DNA of 64,000 nucleotides from Oceanisphaera psychrotolerans (GCF_001870485.1 NZ_MDKE01000011.1:310001-374000); one strand, 5' to 3'; shown: positions 1 to 9,375, numbered from the stretch's first letter. Notes: generated from the letters alone by a model not told the origin. Made by a program: numbers and translations.

Positions 1-637
1 AGCGATAGCCGCCGGTGTTGACGAAGTGGCGGTGTTTACCGCCGCCTCCGAGTCATTCTGCCGGCGCAACATCAACTGCTCCATCGACGAGAGTCTGGCC
101 CGCTTCACCCCACTGCTGGCAAAGGCCCGGCAACACCGGCTCAAGGTTCGCGGCTATGTGTCCACCGCGCTCGGCTGCCCCTATGAAGGCAACATTGCCC
201 CCGCCGCCGTGGCCCGGGTAGCCGGCGCCCTGTATCGGATCGGCTGCATGGAAATCTCCCTCGGCGACACCATCGGCACCGGCACGCCGAACCAGGCCTG
301 CGCCATGCTGGCCGCAGTACGTCAGGAAGTGCCCATCACGCAGCTCGCCGTGCATTTTCACGATACCTACGGCCAGGCTCTGGCCAACATTTATGCAGTG
401 CTGGAACAAGGGATTCGCATCATCGACAGCTCGGTCGCCGGCCTCGGCGGCTGCCCCTACGCCCCCGGCGCCTCGGGCAACGTCGCCACCGAAGACGTGG
501 TTTATCTGCTCAACGGGCTGGGCATAGATACCGGGGTGGATCTCGGCCGGCTGGTGGATACCGGCCGCTGGATAAGCCAACAGCTGGGTCGGCCCAACGG
601 TTCAAAAACAGGCCGCGCCTGGAAGAATGAGAGCTGA
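1..637 (+). CDS. mvaB: Hydroxymethylglutaryl-CoA lyase, 3' part (5' end outside window)
   Basis: Cleaves HMG-CoA to acetoacetate and acetyl-CoA, the last step of leucine breakdown. The reading frame is open from base 2, so the start lies upstream of the window; 211 residues remain. Visible family marks are [10 protein letters not shown] near the left edge, the metal-binding [13 protein letters not shown], and [14 protein letters not shown], which holds the mobile active-site cysteine. The C-terminus (about 25 residues after the barrel) is charged and ordinary. It is followed by a structured spacer rather than another leucine-degradation gene, so it is probably the last gene of its operon. Confidence 0.93.
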   Translation, partial: AIAAGVDEVAVFTAASESFCRRNINCSIDESLARFTPLLAKARQHRLKVRGYVSTALGCPYEGNIAPAAVARVAGALYRIGCMEISLGDTIGTGTPNQACAMLAAVRQEVPITQLAVHFHDTYGQALANIYAVLEQGIRIIDSSVAGLGGCPYAPGASGNVATEDVVYLLNGLGIDTGVDLGRLVDTGRWISQQLGRPNGSKTGRAWKNES

Positions 638-691
638 AAGCATCGTAATACGAAGCAGCAGCACGGTTGCGCTACGCCGACACGCTTCAAG

Positions 692-826
692 CCCATCCAT
701 GGGACGCTCGGCAAATGTCATCCATGACATTTGACGGTCGGCTCCGGCAATCCCCACTGTTGTTTCGAACAACTTCGACGCCGCCAGGAAGCTGTCAGTC
801 AGTAGTGGGGCCTCAACAATGCCGGA
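692..826. repeat. Composite palindromic intergenic element
   Basis: The 308-base gap between the HMG-CoA lyase gene and mdh is full of nested inverted repeats. CCCAT/ATGGG with spacer CC lies at 692-703. AAATGTCAT/ATGACATTT with spacer CC lies at 713-732. TTGTT/AACAA lies at 760-772. TCCGGCA (743-749) pairs with TGCCGGA (820-826), and CCCCACT (752-758) pairs with AGTGGGG (804-810). No convincing gene is present. The architecture resembles a mobile or dispersed intergenic palindrome unit, but copy number elsewhere cannot be judged here. Confidence 0.5.
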
Positions 827-899
827 ATTCGCGATGCTCATTCCAGCCTGCGCCCCTCTGGTCCCTGCTCCCAAGTCCCCAATCCCTGCTTTCAAAAAC

Positions 900-925
900 A
901 AAAAGGGAGCCGAAGCTCCCTTTTT
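900..925 (-). terminator. Intrinsic terminator of mdh
   Basis: GGGAGC/GCTCCC stem with a CGAA loop. On the minus strand it is followed by a run of five T, 20 bases after the mdh stop. The A-run on the other side makes it potentially bidirectional. Confidence 0.85.
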
Positions 926-945
926 CACCGGAACGAATTCGAACC

Positions 946-1884
946 TTACTGGTTGACGAACTCGACACCCTTGACGATATCGCCTTTCAGGGTTTCCAGC
1001 ATGCCGTCCATCGCGGCCTGTTCGAAGGCGCTGATGTCGCCGTAAGGCAGCACTTTTTCCACGCCGTTCTTGCCCAGCAGCACAGGCTGTGCGAAGAACT
1101 GAGCGTGCTCGCTGCCGCCGTCGACATAGGTGCATTCAACCACGTTGGCTTCACCCTGCATGGCCTTGACCAGAGACAGCGCGAAACGACAGGCAGCCTG
1201 ACCCATGGACAGGGTGGCGGAGCCGCCGCCGGCCTTGGCTTCAACGACTTCGGTACCGGCATTCTGGATGCGGTAGGTCAGCTTCTCGATTTCTTCATCG
1301 GAGAAAGAAGCGCCTTCAACCTGAGACAGCAGCGGCAGTATGGTCACGCCGCTGTGGCCACCGATAACCGGCACCTTGACGTCGGACACGTTCAGGCCCT
1401 TGGCTTCGGCCACGAAGGTCTCGGCGCGGATCACGTCCAGAGTGGTGATACCGAACAGCTTGTTCTTGTCGTAGACACCGGCTTTCTTCAGCACTTCGGC
1501 GGCGATCGGCACAGTGGTGTTCACCGGGTTGGTGATGATGGCGATACAGGCCTGAGGACAGGCAGCAGCGGCTTTTTCGATCAGGTTCTTGACGATACCG
1601 GCGTTCACATTGAACAGGTCGGCACGGTCCATGCCCGGCTTGCGGGCTACACCGGCGGAGATCAGCACGATGTCGGCGCCTTCAAGCGCAGGAGTCGGAT
1701 CTTCACCACCAAAACCAACAACGCTCACTGCGGTCGGGATATGGCTCAGATCGGCGGCAACACCGGGAGTTACGGGGGCGATATCGTACAGGCTTAATGC
1801 AGAACCGGCAGGCAGGTTGTTTTTCAACAGCAGGGCCAGAGCCTGGCCGATACCACCGGCGGCTCCAAGTACGGCAACTTTCAT
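946..1884 (-). CDS. mdh: Malate dehydrogenase (NAD)
   Basis: Oxidises malate to oxaloacetate in the TCA cycle. At 312 residues it has the length of the enterobacterial-type enzyme. The N-terminal Rossmann motif [14 protein letters not shown] is visible, followed by [10 protein letters not shown] with the substrate-binding arginines, [12 protein letters not shown], and [12 protein letters not shown] with the catalytic histidine. The start [11 protein letters not shown] matches the family. In many gammaproteobacteria mdh lies directly divergent from argR; here the arginine transporter operon sits between the two. Confidence 0.97.
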   Translation of the reverse strand: MKVAVLGAAGGIGQALALLLKNNLPAGSALSLYDIAPVTPGVAADLSHIPTAVSVVGFGGEDPTPALEGADIVLISAGVARKPGMDRADLFNVNAGIVKNLIEKAAAACPQACIAIITNPVNTTVPIAAEVLKKAGVYDKNKLFGITTLDVIRAETFVAEAKGLNVSDVKVPVIGGHSGVTILPLLSQVEGASFSDEEIEKLTYRIQNAGTEVVEAKAGGGSATLSMGQAACRFALSLVKAMQGEANVVECTYVDGGSEHAQFFAQPVLLGKNGVEKVLPYGDISAFEQAAMDGMLETLKGDIVKGVEFVNQ

Positions 1885-2007
1885 GACTGAACTCCGTTAT
1901 TATTGGGTTATTAGGCGTTTCCTAGGGCTTAAGCAACATAGCGAAAGCGCCACAGAAAAACAATGATTAAGGGATGCCGAATATGCCGTTCTGTGAGACA
2001 GCGCCGC

Positions 2008-2685
2008 TCATCCCTGAGTCTGGAACACCAGTGCCCGCCGTTCCAGCAGACGGAACAAAAAGGTCAGCAGGCCATTCAAGGCAAGATAAATGGCGCCCGC
2101 CATCCCGAACACGGCCAGGGTATCGTAGGTCTGTCCATTGAGTCGCTGGGCCAGTCCCATGATTTCCATGATCGAGATGGTACTGGCCAGGGAACTGCCC
2201 TTGAGTACCAGCACCACTTCGTTGGAATAGGCCGGGATCACCCGCCGTCCGGCATGGCGCAGCTTGACACTCAAGGTCTGCCAGCCATTCATGCCCAAGG
2301 CCTGGCAGGCCAGGGTTTCACCTCTCGGCACCGCGTCCAGCGCCCCCTTGAACAACCGGCAGGTATAAGCACCGGCATTCATGCCCAGAGCCAGAATGGC
2401 GCAGAACATCGGCTCCCGGAAATAGGTCCATGCCCAGCTGTTTTTCATCCAGTCGAACTGGGCCGGCCCGTAGTAAACCAGAAAAATCTGTACCAGCAGC
2501 GGGGTGCCGGTCAGCAGCAATAAATACCCTTCCGTCAGCTGGGCCAGCACCGGCACCCGACGCTCCAGGATCCAGGTCAGCACCAGGGCAATCACCAACC
2601 CCAGCAACAGACCGGCGCCGGTGATGCTCAGGGTGATTTTAACCCCTTGCAGCAGGGTCGGCAGGTAGTCGAGCCAGTTAGTCAT
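2008..2685 (-). CDS. artM: Arginine ABC transporter permease ArtM
   Basis: Inner-membrane permease of the polar amino acid (HAAT) family, 225 residues, pairing with ArtQ to carry arginine bound by the periplasmic protein. Several hydrophobic segments are visible. The EAA-type loop that contacts the ATPase reads ALDAVPRGETLACQALG at about residues 120-136. It is the last gene of artP-artJ-artQ-artM. Its start codon lies inside a short copy of the artQ 3' end (see the remnant entry). The paralogue ArtQ is less similar, and the order matches known art operons. Confidence 0.93.
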   Translation of the reverse strand: MTNWLDYLPTLLQGVKITLSITGAGLLLGLVIALVLTWILERRVPVLAQLTEGYLLLLTGTPLLVQIFLVYYGPAQFDWMKNSWAWTYFREPMFCAILALGMNAGAYTCRLFKGALDAVPRGETLACQALGMNGWQTLSVKLRHAGRRVIPAYSNEVVLVLKGSSLASTISIMEIMGLAQRLNGQTYDTLAVFGMAGAIYLALNGLLTFLFRLLERRALVFQTQG

Positions 2686-2722
2686 AATGGGTTACTCTCG
2701 CACGCAGCCGCTTCACCTTCTG
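2678..2722 (-). pseudogene. Remnant copy of the artQ 3' end
   Basis: Read on the minus strand this encodes QKVKRLRARVTHYD followed by a stop. It is nearly the same as the true ArtQ C-terminus [14 protein letters not shown] plus stop at 2755-2796. The two copies are about 75 bases apart and the artM start codon lies inside the second one. It looks like the scar of a tandem duplication and deletion between artQ and artM. Confidence 0.6.
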
Positions 2723-2754
2723 CCCGCAGGACAACGGCAGATAGTCGAGTCATA

Positions 2755-3402
2755 TCAGTCATAACGGGTTACCCTCGTTTTTAACCGCTTCAGCCCCTGC
2801 TGGCTGAGCACGGTGATCGCCAGATAGATCAGTGCCGCGATGCCATACCAGGTGAAGGGTTCATAGGTACGAGCGGCAACCGCCTTGGCCTGATACATCA
2901 GGTCGTGCACCCCGATCAACGACACCAGAGCGGTATCTTTCAGCAGGATCAGCCACTGGTTGCCGAGCCCCGGCAGCGCATGGCGCCAGGTTTGCGGCAG
3001 CACGATCCGCATAAAGGTGTACAAGGGTGGCAACCCCAACGCCTGGGCCGCCTGCCGCTGTCCCTGAGACACCGCGTTCAGCGCTCCGCGCAGGGTCTGG
3101 GCGGAATAGGCGGCAAACAGCAGTGACAAGGCCGTCACCCCACACCAGAAGGGACTGAATTCAAGGTACTCGCCGGTCAGCAGAAACAACAGCTGGGTGG
3201 AGCCGAAATAGATGAAAAATACCACCAGAATTTCGGGCAGGCCGCGTAATACCGTGGTCAGCAACGTCGCCGGCCAGCGCAAGGCGGCAAAGCGGCTCAT
3301 CTCGGCCCCACACAGCAACACGGCCAGCACCAGGCCGGCCGCCAGTGACGTCAATGCCAGCCCCAGGGTCATCAGGGCGGCATTCATCAGATGGGTCAAC
3401 AT
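2755..3402 (-). CDS. artQ: Arginine ABC transporter permease ArtQ
   Basis: HAAT-family permease of 215 residues with about five membrane segments. The coupling loop reads [20 protein letters not shown] near residues 107-126. Its ATG is one base after the stop of the binding-protein gene, so translation is probably coupled. Together with ArtM it forms the channel driven by ArtP. The extreme C-terminus [11 protein letters not shown] is duplicated as a remnant downstream. Confidence 0.93.
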   Translation of the reverse strand: MLTHLMNAALMTLGLALTSLAAGLVLAVLLCGAEMSRFAALRWPATLLTTVLRGLPEILVVFFIYFGSTQLLFLLTGEYLEFSPFWCGVTALSLLFAAYSAQTLRGALNAVSQGQRQAAQALGLPPLYTFMRIVLPQTWRHALPGLGNQWLILLKDTALVSLIGVHDLMYQAKAVAARTYEPFTWYGIAALIYLAITVLSQQGLKRLKTRVTRYD

Positions 3403-3403
3403 A

Positions 3404-4138
3404 TTACTGGGGGAAATACTTTTGGTAGAGGCGGTCGTAGCTGCCGTTGGCCTTGAGCTCGCTCAGGCCCTGGTTCAGCTTGTCGAGCAGTTCCTGATTG
3501 CCTTTGGTTACGGCGATGCCGAAGCCGGTGCCGAAGTAATCATTATCGGTGATACGCTCGCCCAGTACCGCATAACCGTCATTCTTGCCCAGCCATTCGC
3601 CTACCACGGCGGTATCCGCAAACACGGCGTTCAGACGACCGTTGGTCATGTCCAGCAGCGCATCCTGCACGCTCTGATAGGGGCGAGACTTCAGGCCTTC
3701 GCTTTCCAGCTTGTCCTGAACGTATTTCTGGTGCGAGGTGCCGTTCTGCACGCCCACGGTCTGATCGTTCAGCTCGTCGATGCTGTCGAACTTGCCGGTC
3801 GGGGCCACGAATACCGCGGAGTTTTCATAATAGATATCGCTGAAGTCAACCTGCTCGGCCCGCTCCGGGGTAACGTCCATGGCGGCGATGGCGGCGTGGT
3901 AGCGACGGAATTTCAGACTCGGGATCAGGCTGTCGAAGGCCTGGTTATGGAAGCTGCACTCCAGTTCGGCCACGTCACACAACGCCCGGGCCAGATCGAG
4001 ATCGAACCCCTGCATCTCGTTGTTTTCGTCAACAAACTCGAACGGAGGGTAGGCCGCATTGGTCACAAACTTCACTTCTTCTGCCTGAGCCGTGCCGAAC
4101 GCCGCGAGCAGTGCCAGGGATAACAGGGTCTTGTTCAT
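3404..4138 (-). CDS. artJ: Periplasmic arginine-binding protein ArtJ/ArtI
   Basis: Solute-binding protein, 244 residues, family 3. It starts with a signal peptide ([19 protein letters not shown], cut before EEVKF). Family marks are [21 protein letters not shown] and [25 protein letters not shown] good ribosome site (AAGGAC) lies 6 bases before the ATG. It sits between artP and artQ, the usual place for the operon's binding protein. Whether it corresponds to ArtI or ArtJ of Escherichia coli cannot be told by eye. Confidence 0.92.
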   Translation of the reverse strand: MNKTLLSLALLAAFGTAQAEEVKFVTNAAYPPFEFVDENNEMQGFDLDLARALCDVAELECSFHNQAFDSLIPSLKFRRYHAAIAAMDVTPERAEQVDFSDIYYENSAVFVAPTGKFDSIDELNDQTVGVQNGTSHQKYVQDKLESEGLKSRPYQSVQDALLDMTNGRLNAVFADTAVVGEWLGKNDGYAVLGERITDNDYFGTGFGIAVTKGNQELLDKLNQGLSELKANGSYDRLYQKYFPQ

Positions 4139-4157
4139 GATGATGTCCTTGTAGTCA

Positions 4158-4895
4158 TTAATGAGTCAGAAACTCGGCCAGCCGCCGAGTCTGGGGATGA
4201 TCGAGCAGTCCGGCATCGCCGTATTCCACCAGGCGGCCCTGTTCGAGATAGGCCACCTTGGTTGCCACCCGCCGGGCGAAGCCGACTTCGTGGGTCACAA
4301 TCACCTGGGTAATGCCGGTTTGTCCCAGTTGCAGGATGATCTCCGCCACTTCCTTGGTAATCTCCGGATCCAGCGCCGCCGTCGGTTCGTCGAACAGCAA
4401 CACCGAAGGATTCATCATCAGCGCCCGGGCGATGGCGACCCGCTGCTGCTGACCGCCGGACAGGGAACCCGGCCAGGCGTGACGCTTGTCGGCCAGCTTG
4501 AGCTGGCTCAACAGGTAACCCGCTTTATCCTGCGCCTGTTTCTTATCCATGCCCAGCACCTTGAGCGGTGCCTCCAGCAGGTTCTGCTCAACCGTCAGGT
4601 GCGGCCACAGATGATACTGCTGAAACACCATGCCCACCTTGCCGCGCAACTGCTGTGCGCGTTTCTGCAATTGGCCCGTTTGGGTGTCGGGAAAGGAAAA
4701 GGTTTCTCCGGCAATGGTCAGCTGGCCGGAATCCGGAATATCCAGCAGGTTCAGTAGCCGTAAAAGAGAACTTTTTCCTGCGCCGCTAGGACCAAGTAGC
4801 ACTAATGTCTCTCCGGCATCGCATTTAAGCGAAACCTGGCTTAAAATTTCCTGACCAGCCCAGGACTTGCAAATGCCGCTGAATTCTATGCCCAT
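4158..4895 (-). CDS. artP: Arginine ABC transporter ATP-binding protein ArtP
   Basis: Cytoplasmic ATPase of the arginine importer, 245 residues. Walker A GPSGAGKSS (about residue 36), Q-loop FQQYHLWPHLT, signature LSGGQQQRVAIARAL and Walker B VLLFDEPTAALDPE are all intact. It is the first gene of the art operon and is divergent from argR. The ArgR-type palindromes in the gap lie 47-91 bases upstream of its start, so repression by ArgR with arginine is likely. Confidence 0.95.
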   Translation of the reverse strand: MGIEFSGICKSWAGQEILSQVSLKCDAGETLVLLGPSGAGKSSLLRLLNLLDIPDSGQLTIAGETFSFPDTQTGQLQKRAQQLRGKVGMVFQQYHLWPHLTVEQNLLEAPLKVLGMDKKQAQDKAGYLLSQLKLADKRHAWPGSLSGGQQQRVAIARALMMNPSVLLFDEPTAALDPEITKEVAEIILQLGQTGITQVIVTHEVGFARRVATKVAYLEQGRLVEYGDAGLLDHPQTRRLAEFLTH

Positions 4896-4941
4896 GCGCT
4901 ATGTTCACATCATCTGTCAGAGTGTTCGGCTGATTTTATTT

Positions 4942-4986
4942 TGCATTGATGTTAATGCAAGCTAATTTTGCATCCTTATGCAAAAT
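4942..4986. promoter_or_regulatory. ArgR operator region between artP and argR
   Basis: The second site is ATTTTGCAT CCTT ATGCAAAAT (4965-4986), a perfect inverted repeat with 9-base arms. Its TGCAT-N4-ATGCA core has the spacing of the known ARG box (TGAAT-N4-ATTCA). The first site, TGCAT...ATGCA at 4942-4959, is palindromic but with an 8-base spacer. In known systems two ARG boxes bind one ArgR hexamer. The position suggests shared control of the art operon and autoregulation of argR. Confidence 0.7.
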
Positions 4987-5064
4987 AAATGACTAATCCT
5001 TGATAAAATATGGCCACGGATAGACAATATGCACCATTCAACCACGCTCAGTCGGCTGCAAAAA

Positions 5065-5529
5065 ATGAACGAAAAGCAAGAACAACTGATCAAGGCCTTC
5101 AAAGCCCTGCTCAAGGAAGAACGCTTCGGCTCCCAGGCAGAGATTGTGACTGCGCTGCAGGACCTCGGATTCGATAATATCAACCAGTCCAAGGTCTCAC
5201 GCATGCTGAGCAAGTTTGGCGCCGTGCGTACCCGCAATGCCAAGATGGAAATGGTCTATTGCCTGCCGGTCGAACTGGGCGTGCCTACCAGCAGCAGCCA
5301 GCTGAAAAACCTGGTGCTGGATGTGGGTCACAACAGCGCGCTTATCGTCATTCACACCAGTCCCGGCGCCGCCCAGCTGATTGCCCGCATGCTCGACTCG
5401 CTCGGCAAGGCGGAAGGTATTCTCGGCACCATCGCCGGCGATGACACCATTTTCATCACCCCCACCAAAGATACCCCGATCGAGACCCTGTTCCAGAGCG
5501 TACTGGAGCTGTTCGAGCAATACGTTTAA
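5065..5529 (+). CDS. argR: Arginine repressor ArgR
   Basis: Hexameric DNA-binding regulator of arginine synthesis and transport genes, 154 residues from the chosen ATG. Known ArgR proteins start just before [16 protein letters not shown], which favours [12 protein letters not shown] at 5065 over the upstream ATG at 5029. The wHTH has [23 protein letters not shown]. The C-terminal arginine-binding and oligomer domain has [15 protein letters not shown] and [10 protein letters not shown]. Neither start has a strong Shine-Dalgarno. It is divergent from the art operon it probably controls. Confidence 0.95.
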   Translation: MNEKQEQLIKAFKALLKEERFGSQAEIVTALQDLGFDNINQSKVSRMLSKFGAVRTRNAKMEMVYCLPVELGVPTSSSQLKNLVLDVGHNSALIVIHTSPGAAQLIARMLDSLGKAEGILGTIAGDDTIFITPTKDTPIETLFQSVLELFEQYV

Positions 5530-5637
5530 GCAAAAAAACCGGCGAGGGGGTAAGGCGAGAGCAGCAAGCAGCCCCCTACCCGCCGTGTTTATTTCCCCCC
5601 CTCGTTACTCATCCTTCACGCCTCACCACCGATACTT

Positions 5638-6552
5638 TTACAGATCTCCCTGTGTTGCCAGCCACTCTTCCGACGGCGCGAAGAAAGCGGCCCCGGTTTC
5701 AGCCTGGGTAAACAGCGTCAGATGATCGAAAGCTCCGGCTTCGTCGGGCTGAAACATGCTCTCCAGCATGCGACTGAAATGTAAGGGAGTGTTGCAGCAG
5801 GAAATAAACACCAGTCCCTGCTCTGCCGCCGAGCCCCAGGGCATGCTCTGGCGCAGAATCTCCATGCTGTTGCCGGCGGCATCCTTGAGACTGGTTCTCT
5901 TGGTGTGGGCAGTCGGGGCCTTGTGGGCCGACTCGTACTCGATATTGTCGGACTTGGTGCGGCCGTAGATGTCTTCCTGAGCCTTTAGCGCCAGCTTCTG
6001 CCACCGGGCCATCTTGTGCTTGTAGCGCTGCACATGAATATAACTGCCGTCGGCAAAGCGACCTTCCGCCACCAGCGCCACGGCGGCCCGGTTTTCACCC
6101 TGAGGGTTTTCGGTACCGTCCACGAAGCCGGTCAGATCACGGCTGTCGAGATAGCGAAAGCCCTGGCGCTCGTCTTTCAGCTCAACCTTGCCTGCCAGCC
6201 GCGCCATGATTCGCTGTACGGCGATATAAGCCACGTCCAGCCGATCGGCCCGCAGCTGAAAAAAGAGATCGAAGGGCGTTTCGGGCGCACTGCGCTGGCC
6301 TTCCTGCTGAGCCGGAAAAGGTGCCAGCTTCGCCGGCCGGGCGCCGGGGTAGAGCTCATCCCAGGCCTCGTTTCCTACCGCGACCAGGCCGGAGAAATCG
6401 GCATCCGGGTACTCCTGACACAGGCTCTGCCACAAGGCGGGCACCTCGGCAAGGGCGGCGCGAACCGCCTCGAAAGCATCTGGCTTGATGTCGAACATCA
6501 GATAATAGGCGTGAAGATTGGGTTCGGCGCAAATGCCGGCTTGTGCTGTCAT
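5638..6552 (-). CDS. DyP-type haem peroxidase (YfeX-like)
   Basis: Dye-decolourising peroxidase, 304 residues. It has the family signature GFVDGTENP (about residue 144), a conserved downstream histidine region HVQRYKHKM, and the C-terminal FISCCNTPLHFSRMLESMF. There is no signal peptide, so it is cytoplasmic like YfeX. The ATG at 6552 has GGAAG eight bases upstream and aligns with the YfeX N-terminus. The ATG at 6567 is less likely. The gene lies just downstream of the ferric iron transporter operon, separated by a terminator, so any iron or haem link is only suggestive. Confidence 0.9.
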   Translation of the reverse strand: MTAQAGICAEPNLHAYYLMFDIKPDAFEAVRAALAEVPALWQSLCQEYPDADFSGLVAVGNEAWDELYPGARPAKLAPFPAQQEGQRSAPETPFDLFFQLRADRLDVAYIAVQRIMARLAGKVELKDERQGFRYLDSRDLTGFVDGTENPQGENRAAVALVAEGRFADGSYIHVQRYKHKMARWQKLALKAQEDIYGRTKSDNIEYESAHKAPTAHTKRTSLKDAAGNSMEILRQSMPWGSAAEQGLVFISCCNTPLHFSRMLESMFQPDEAGAFDHLTLFTQAETGAAFFAPSEEWLATQGDL

Positions 6553-6593
6553 CGTCTGCTCTTCCATTGCTTCGAAAGAGGCCAGTATAACGA

Positions 6594-6635
6594 CAAAAAC
6601 GGGGACTGGGGACTGGCTTTTACGAGTCCCCAGTC
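6594..6635 (-). terminator. Terminator after fbpC
   Basis: GACTGGGGACT (6604-6614) pairs perfectly with AGTCCCCAGTC (6625-6635). On the minus strand the stem is followed by a T-rich tract (complement of 6595-6599). Confidence 0.75.
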
Positions 6636-6656
6636 ACGAATCCCCGGTCCCCAAGG

Positions 6657-7718
6657 TCAGGCCACGGCGCGCTGGCCTTCGGAGTCGGGGAAAAAAGTCA
6701 GTGCATGGGGCACCACCTTCACATTGACCTGGCTCACCGCCGGCAAGGGTTCGTTGATGCTCACTTCCAGCCGCAGGTTCTGGCACTCGACCACGCAGCG
6801 GGTATGGGTGCCGAGAAACTGCTGCTCCAGCACCCGGCCATTGCCCTGCTCGGTGAGCGACAGCTGAATCTGCCGCGGACGCAACATCAGCTGGCCACTG
6901 GTGCCGGGGGCGGCATCGAGTGCCGCCTGACTCACGATGGGGCCCATGGCGGTGAGCAGGGTGCACTTGTCGAGCACGCTGGCGGGCACGTAATTGGCCT
7001 GACCGAGAAAATCGGCCACAAAACGGCTTTGCGGATGCTGATACAGGGTTTGCGGCCGCCCCACCTGCTCGATGTGACCGGCGCGGAACAGCGCCAGCCG
7101 GTCGGAAAAGGCGAACGCCTCTTCCTTGCTGTGGGTCACGAAGATGGCACCGATCCCCTGCCCCTTGAGCAGGGCGCGAATTTCGCCGATCAGACGCATC
7201 CGCACCTGGGTGTCGATATTGGAAAAGGGCTCGTCGAGCAGCATCAGACCGGGCTGGCAGATCATGGCTCGGGCGATGGCTACCCGCTGCTGCTGTCCAC
7301 CCGACAGCTGATGCGGATAACGAGCACCCAGCTCGGCCAGATTCACCAGTTCCAGCACCTCGGCCACCCGCGTATTGATGCGGGCCTTGTTGCTTTCCTT
7401 GCTCTGCAGGCCGAAGGCCACGTTCTGCGCCACATTCAGATGCGGAAACAGGGCGTAGTCCTGAAAAATCATGCCGATGTTACGCCGCTCGGGCACCACT
7501 TCCACCCCACCGCCGTTCATCTTCCGGCCGTGGATATGGATCTCGCCCCGGGTCACCGGCAGCAAGCCCGCCACCGCCTTCAGCAGCGTGGTCTTGCCGC
7601 AACCGCTGGCGCCCAGCAGGCACATGATTTCGTTCTCGGCCACCTGCAACGACAGGTTATCCAGTATGGCCTTGCCGTTATAACTACAGCGAATGCCGTT
7701 TACATCCAGTGCCGCCAT
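6657..7718 (-). CDS. fbpC: Ferric iron ABC transporter ATP-binding protein
   Basis: ATPase of the Fe3+ importer, 353 residues. It has Walker A GASGCGKTT, FQDYALFPHLNVAQNV, signature LSGGQQQRVAIARA, Walker B LMLLDEPFSNID, and a C-terminal TOBE-like regulatory extension beyond residue 240. The ATG overlaps the fbpB stop (TGATG), so the two are translationally coupled. A longer open frame continues upstream, but it is only the antisense-free extension across fbpB and is not a fusion. Confidence 0.93.
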   Translation of the reverse strand: MAALDVNGIRCSYNGKAILDNLSLQVAENEIMCLLGASGCGKTTLLKAVAGLLPVTRGEIHIHGRKMNGGGVEVVPERRNIGMIFQDYALFPHLNVAQNVAFGLQSKESNKARINTRVAEVLELVNLAELGARYPHQLSGGQQQRVAIARAMICQPGLMLLDEPFSNIDTQVRMRLIGEIRALLKGQGIGAIFVTHSKEEAFAFSDRLALFRAGHIEQVGRPQTLYQHPQSRFVADFLGQANYVPASVLDKCTLLTAMGPIVSQAALDAAPGTSGQLMLRPRQIQLSLTEQGNGRVLEQQFLGTHTRCVVECQNLRLEVSINEPLPAVSQVNVKVVPHALTFFPDSEGQRAVA

Positions 7719-9340
7719 CAGTGATGCTGCTCCAGTGATCGGTTCAGGAAAATCAGCGGTATCAGTCCCACCAGCACGATGACAATGGCGGGCAGGGCCC
7801 CCACTTCCAGTTGCTCGTCGGACACAAACTGATATACATAGGTCGCCAGGGTCTGAAAGTTGAAAGGCCGCAGCAACAGGGCCGCCGGCAGCTCTTTCAT
7901 GCATTCGATAAACACCAGCAGGGCGCCGGCCAGCATGCCCTTGCGGATCAGCGGCATATGCACCTTCATCATCATGGCGCCCGGGCCATAGCCCATGGTC
8001 TGGGTCACCATGTCCAGCGACGGCGACACCTTGCCGAGGCTGCTTTCCACGGCCCCGATGGCCATGGCGCCGAAACGAACCAGATAACCGAAGGCGATGG
8101 CGGTCATGGTGCCGGTCAGCAACAGGCCCGGCTCGCTCAGTCCCAGCCACAGCGCCAGATCGTTGATGGCAAAATCGAGACTGGTCAGCGGCACCAGCAC
8201 ACCAATCGCCAGCACGGTTCCCGGCAGGGCATAGCCCATGCTCGCCAGCCGCATGGGCAGCGCCGTGTAGGTTTTGCCGGTCAGTCGGTGGGTCATGCCC
8301 AGTAACAGGGCGATCATCAGCGCCAGTCCCGCTACCAGCGCCGACAGTACCAAGCTGTTCATGCTGTACTCGAAGAAGCGTGCATTCCAGGACTGCTCGA
8401 AGTAATGGATGGCGTGATAACACAGAATGACGAAGGGCAGCAGGAAGCCCAGCACCACCAGCCCCCAGCAATACGCCAGCGCGCCCCATTTCGACACCCC
8501 ATCGAGCCGATAACCGATTGCCTGTTCGTGCCCCATGCTTTTCTGGAACATCTGCTGTCGCTTGCGACTGCTGCGTTCCAGACTCAGCAACAGCATCACC
8601 ACCAACAACATCATGGCGGCAATCTTGGCGGCGGCATTGAGGCTGCCATAGCCCAGCCAGGTATCGTAGACCGCCGTGGTCAGGGTGTTGACCGCAAAGA
8701 AGTTGACGGTACCGAAATCGGCCAGGGTTTCCATCGCTACCAGCGACAGCCCCACCGCGATGGAGGGCCGCGCCAGCGGCAAACTGACGCGTTTGAAACT
8801 CTGCCAGGGGGTGCAGCCCAGCAGACGGCTGGACTGGATCAGACTGGTGGACTGCTCCAGAAAGGCGGTGCGCGCCAGCAGGTAGACATAGGGATACAAC
8901 ACCAGCCCCAGCATCAGGGCGGCGCCGCCGAGGGTACGGATAGGCGGAAAATAATAATCGGCGGACGACTGCCAGCCAAACCACTGTCGCAATGCGGCTT
9001 GCACCGGGCCGGAAAAGTCCAGCAGGTCGGTATAAACGAAGGCAACAATATAGGAAGGCATGGCCAGCGGCAGGATCAGTGCCCACTGCAGCCAGCGCTT
9101 GCCGGGGAGTTCACACATCGCCATCAACCAGGCGGCGGGCACCCCGCACAACAGGCTGAAGACCATGACCAGCAGCACCAGCCAGAAGGTATTGCCGATA
9201 TACGCAGAAAGCACCGTGCCCCACAGATGACGAAAGAGATCTTCTGCGGGTAACAGTGCTTCATAAATCAATGCCATCACAGGCAAGGTCAGCAACAGAG
9301 CCAGGGCCCAACTGCCGACCGTCCAACCAGGTCTTTTCAT
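7718..9340 (-). CDS. fbpB: Ferric iron ABC transporter permease (two fused permease domains)
   Basis: Inner-membrane protein of 540 residues with two homologous permease halves, about twelve membrane segments, as usual for FbpB/AfuB. Coupling loops read SRLLGCTPWQSFKRVSLPLARP in the first half and MVTQTMGYGPGAMMMKVHMP in the second. It sits between the binding protein and the ATPase. The fbpA-fbpB gap holds a hairpin that probably lowers fbpBC expression relative to fbpA. Confidence 0.93.
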   Translation of the reverse strand: MKRPGWTVGSWALALLLTLPVMALIYEALLPAEDLFRHLWGTVLSAYIGNTFWLVLLVMVFSLLCGVPAAWLMAMCELPGKRWLQWALILPLAMPSYIVAFVYTDLLDFSGPVQAALRQWFGWQSSADYYFPPIRTLGGAALMLGLVLYPYVYLLARTAFLEQSTSLIQSSRLLGCTPWQSFKRVSLPLARPSIAVGLSLVAMETLADFGTVNFFAVNTLTTAVYDTWLGYGSLNAAAKIAAMMLLVVMLLLSLERSSRKRQQMFQKSMGHEQAIGYRLDGVSKWGALAYCWGLVVLGFLLPFVILCYHAIHYFEQSWNARFFEYSMNSLVLSALVAGLALMIALLLGMTHRLTGKTYTALPMRLASMGYALPGTVLAIGVLVPLTSLDFAINDLALWLGLSEPGLLLTGTMTAIAFGYLVRFGAMAIGAVESSLGKVSPSLDMVTQTMGYGPGAMMMKVHMPLIRKGMLAGALLVFIECMKELPAALLLRPFNFQTLATYVYQFVSDEQLEVGALPAIVIVLVGLIPLIFLNRSLEQHH

Positions 9341-9347
9341 CTACAGC

Positions 9348-9372
9348 TCAAAACGGGGGACAGACCCCCGTC
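9348..9372 (-). terminator. Hairpin between fbpA and fbpB (partial terminator)
   Basis: ACGGGGG/CCCCCGT stem, 5-base loop, followed by TTTT on the minus strand. It lies only 3 bases after the fbpA stop. It would attenuate read-through, giving more binding protein than membrane components. Confidence 0.65.
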
Positions 9373-9375
9373 TTT

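Noticed and set aside
602..1135. 177-codon minus-strand ORF over the mvaB-mdh spacer
   Set aside because: It runs through the terminator and palindromes and into mdh in another frame; no family features.
6657..9086. Apparent 809-residue protein joining fbpB antisense-frame sequence to fbpC
   Set aside because: Only the last 353 residues are a protein family (ATPase); the upstream part is the wrong frame of fbpB, whose own frame is intact.
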